From contig UBZT01000009.1 in the NCBI GenBank assembly GCA_900470155.1, positions 372,001 through 436,000 on the forward strand: a stretch of 64,000 bases of DNA, in the 5' to 3' direction. The translations under genes were made by a program, and so were the position numbers. The notes under the pieces are model-generated. The model was not told where the DNA came from. It was given only the letters and a program-made list of their open reading frames with translations, and did no database searches. Below, piece by piece: positions 62,009 through 64,000 of this stretch; the first letter of the stretch is position 1, and each line of letters begins with the position of its first letter. The stretch comes from Hyphomicrobiales bacterium. Lineage in GTDB: Bacteria; Pseudomonadota; Alphaproteobacteria; Rhizobiales; Rhizobiaceae.

Positions 62009-62262
62009 GGTTTAAATCGCGACTGTCGCGCTCCAAACCACTGTCACATGGACCCTGGCCCTGGCGACAAGGCCGGGTAGAATCAGAACATATGGCCACG
62101 CTGGCCTGCATCCGTTGAAGATGCCTGCACCGCCCTCCCACATTCTTCGAGAAATTTCACGCAGATCATCGCTGGCGAAGCAAGCCAGAGATGGAAAACT
62201 CCCGTTTGTATTCAAACGGATAGAAGTCAAGTGCCCGGCTGCTGGATCCAGCCAGCATGCCC

Positions 62263-62280
62263 GCGTCATCAAACTGTAGC
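62263..62280 (+). promoter_or_regulatory. Candidate Pho box upstream of btaA
   Basis: GCGTCAT, four bases, CTGTAGC resembles the direct-repeat Pho box CTGTCAT-N4-CTGTCAT (five and four of seven positions). It lies 46 bp before the btaA ATG. In Sinorhizobium, betaine-lipid genes respond to phosphate limitation through PhoB. The rest of the gap from 62009 to 62325 (317 bp) shows two CTGTC words at 62023 and 62041, 18 bp apart, but nothing else I can name. Confidence 0.45.
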
Positions 62281-62325
62281 ATCGCAGGGCTACACGCCAT
62301 CAACTCTAACGGATGGCGGATCGAG

Positions 62326-63576
62326 ATGACCGAGATTGCACCGGATGCTGGCTTTCATGAGAACCACAAGCTCAAGGACGCACTTCTCCAGCACAAGCCC
62401 CTTTCGAAAGATGGACTGTCGGAACGCCTGTTTGGCCTGCTGTTTTCCGGACTGGTCTACGCCCAGATCTGGGAAGACCCGGACGTCGACATGGACGCCA
62501 TGGACCTGGCCGAGGGCCATTCGATCGTGACGATCGGCTCGGGTGGCTGCAACATGCTCGCCTATCTGAGCCGCCGGCCTGCATCGATCGAAGTCGTCGA
62601 TCTGAACCCCAATCATGTCGCACTCAACAGGCTAAAACTTGCAGCCTATCGTCATCTGCCCGATCATGCTGCCGTTGTCCGTCTTCTCGCAACAGCCGGT
62701 GAAACGGGCAACAGCCGCCTGTATGATCGCCATGTCGCGCCCAACCTCGATGCAGCAACTCGAAGCTACTGGAACCAGCGCAGCCTCACCGGCAGGCGTC
62801 GGGTCTCGGTGTTCAACCGCAACCTCTATCGCACAGGCCTGCTGGGCCGCTTCATCGGTATCGGCCATCTCCTGGCTCGCCTGCATGGCGTCCGCCTTCA
62901 GGAAATCACCGCCGCCAAGTCCCTGCGCGATCAGCGCCAGTTCTTCGACAGCCGCATTGCCCCGCTGTTCGACAAGCCACTGATCCGCTGGCTGACCAGC
63001 CGCAAGAGCTCGCTCTTTGGCCTCGGCATACCGCCGCAGCAATATGACGAGCTCGCCAACCTCTCCGAAGGTGGAACGATCGCGCCGGTGCTGCGCCACC
63101 GCCTGGAAAAGCTGGCCTGCTATTTCCCACTGAAGGACAATTATTTCGCCTGGCAGGCATTTGCGCGCCGCTACCCCAATGCCGATGAAGGCACGCTACC
63201 GACATACCTGAAGCGCGAACATTACCCGGTGATCCGCGAACACATCGATCGGGTCCAGGTTCATCACGCCAATTTCACCGAGTTGCTGGCAAAAAAGCCG
63301 GCCGCCAGTGTCGACCGCTATGTGTTGCTCGACGCCCAGGACTGGATGAACGAGCGCCAGCTCAACGAACTGTGGACTGAAATCACCCGTACGGCAGCCC
63401 CGGGCGCCCGCGTCATCTTCCGCACGGCCGCCGAAAAGAGCGTGCTGGACGGCAAGCTCTCCGACAGCCTGCTTAGCCAATGGCACTACCAGGCAGAGCG
63501 CTCCACGGCACTGAACAAGCAGGACCGCTCTGCGATCTATGGCGGCTTCCACATCTATGAGAAGCCGCAGGCATGA
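62326..63576 (+). CDS. btaA: S-adenosylmethionine:diacylglycerol 3-amino-3-carboxypropyltransferase
   Basis: It transfers the aminocarboxypropyl group from SAM to diacylglycerol, forming diacylglyceryl-homoserine, the first step to the phosphorus-free betaine lipid DGTS. The 416-residue protein matches BtaA: SGLVYAQIWEDPDVDMDAM, SIVTIGSGGCNMLAYLSRRP (SAM loop), VDLNPNHVALNRLKL and VLLDAQDWMNE. ATG 62326 is chosen for fit to the family start; a frame upstream lacks homology. Its stop overlaps the btaB start in ATGA. Confidence 0.96.
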   Translation: MTEIAPDAGFHENHKLKDALLQHKPLSKDGLSERLFGLLFSGLVYAQIWEDPDVDMDAMDLAEGHSIVTIGSGGCNMLAYLSRRPASIEVVDLNPNHVALNRLKLAAYRHLPDHAAVVRLLATAGETGNSRLYDRHVAPNLDAATRSYWNQRSLTGRRRVSVFNRNLYRTGLLGRFIGIGHLLARLHGVRLQEITAAKSLRDQRQFFDSRIAPLFDKPLIRWLTSRKSSLFGLGIPPQQYDELANLSEGGTIAPVLRHRLEKLACYFPLKDNYFAWQAFARRYPNADEGTLPTYLKREHYPVIREHIDRVQVHHANFTELLAKKPAASVDRYVLLDAQDWMNERQLNELWTEITRTAAPGARVIFRTAAEKSVLDGKLSDSLLSQWHYQAERSTALNKQDRSAIYGGFHIYEKPQA

Positions 63577-64000
63577 GCGAACAGGCAACCGACGGCGCCA
63601 TCGAAGACAGCGCCATCGACCGGCATCATGCCGAGCGCATGGACAGCATGTATCGCTACCAGCGCCATATCTACGACCTGACGCGGAAATACTACCTGCT
63701 TGGCCGCGATCGCATGATCGCCGGGCTCGACGTGCCGCGTGAAGGCACCGTGCTCGAAGTCGGTTGCGGCACGGGCCGCAACCTGCTTTTCGCCCACCGC
63801 CTCTATCCGACGGCACGTCTCTACGGCCTCGACATCTCGGCGGAAATGCTGGTCTCGGCACGCGCCAATTTCCGCGCCCACGCCACCCAACCTGTGCTCA
63901 CCGTCGCCGATGCCACAGCATTCGACGCCAGCCAGTTCGGCACGCAAGGTTTCGACCGGGTGATGATCTCCTACGCCCTGTCGATGATCCCCGACTGGGA
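63573..64000 (+). CDS. btaB: Diacylglyceryl-homoserine N-methyltransferase (cut by window edge)
   Basis: It trimethylates diacylglyceryl-homoserine to DGTS using SAM. The first 142 residues are visible; full proteins are about 210. The SAM motif is VLEVGCGTGRNLLFA near residue 62, followed by LYGLDISAEML. It begins within the btaA stop codon, as in the known btaAB operon. The reading frame stays open to the end of the window. Confidence 0.94.
   Translation, partial: MSEQATDGAIEDSAIDRHHAERMDSMYRYQRHIYDLTRKYYLLGRDRMIAGLDVPREGTVLEVGCGTGRNLLFAHRLYPTARLYGLDISAEMLVSARANFRAHATQPVLTVADATAFDASQFGTQGFDRVMISYALSMIPDW

Noticed and set aside
62023..62045. Two CTGTC words before btaA as a Pho box
   Set aside because: They are 18 bp apart, not the 11-bp register PhoB needs; the site at 62263 fits better.

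Overview
The window is a stretch of GC-rich alphaproteobacterial chromosome, most likely from the Rhizobiaceae (Rhizobium/Agrobacterium group). The evidence is an almost complete dcw (division and cell wall) cluster with the RNase P RNA gene just upstream of mraZ, an FtsZ of about 590 residues with a long linker and the C-terminal peptide [12 protein letters not shown], the panC-panB order, a PPi-dependent phosphofructokinase, betaine-lipid genes (btaA-btaB), a chemoreceptor ending in HWEEF, and promoter motifs of EcfG and CtrA type. I saw no tRNA, rRNA 16S/23S/5S, insertion sequence, phage gene or CRISPR array. The window reads as vertically inherited core chromosome with few accessory genes.

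Layout. 1-2.3 kb: membrane PQQ glucose dehydrogenase (gcd, cut by the left edge). 2.4-4.9 kb: pncA, panC, panB. 4.8-8.4 kb: DUF2164 protein, azlCD exporter, aminopeptidase P. 8.6-11.8 kb: DUF1127 protein, prmA, SCO copper chaperone, DUF2189 membrane protein. 12-14.4 kb: chemoreceptor plus CheW. 14.6-17.3 kb: secreted 120-residue protein, CreA, an exonuclease and a GNAT acetyltransferase with a strongly structured leader. 17.5-21 kb: DEAD-box helicase and an uncharacterised membrane-protein pair (TIGR02587/TIGR02588-like). 21-23.3 kb: glycosyltransferase and sugar epimerase. 23.4-37.2 kb (minus strand): ligA, an endonuclease/phosphatase-family protein, cardiolipin synthase, recN, bamD, lpxC, ftsZ, ftsA, ftsQ, ddl. 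37.4-39.6 kb: a GGDEF protein and a metallophosphoesterase that split the dcw cluster. 39.6-53.4 kb (minus strand): murB, murC, murG, ftsW, murD, mraY, murF, murE, ftsI, ftsL, rsmH, mraZ. 53.8-54.2 kb: rnpB. 54.3-57.9 kb: FAD oxidoreductase, lytic transglycosylase, amidase, DjlA-like protein. 58-62 kb: DMT transporter, PPi-PFK, LysE transporter, lipoprotein transglycosylase. 62.3-64 kb: btaA and btaB (cut by the right edge).

How the genes work together. The minus-strand block from mraZ to ligA makes the lipid-II precursor (MurB-G, MraY, Ddl), moves and polymerises it at the septum (FtsW, FtsI), builds the Z-ring (FtsZ, FtsA, FtsQ, FtsL), and supplies the outer membrane (LpxC, BamD) and DNA repair (RecN, LigA). 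Three wall hydrolases lie within 10 kb upstream of it. The control signals I could read are: four MraZ boxes with an exact 10-bp period overlying a sigma70-type promoter before mraZ; near-consensus CtrA sites before mraZ, ddl and the chemoreceptor; a perfect EcfG (general stress) promoter before gcd; a weaker EcfG promoter before the secreted 120-residue protein; a candidate Pho box before btaA; and a multi-hairpin leader before the GNAT gene. The last is the best candidate for something undescribed. No wholly new multi-gene system stands out; the nearest is the uncharacterised membrane-protein pair at 19.7-21.0 kb.
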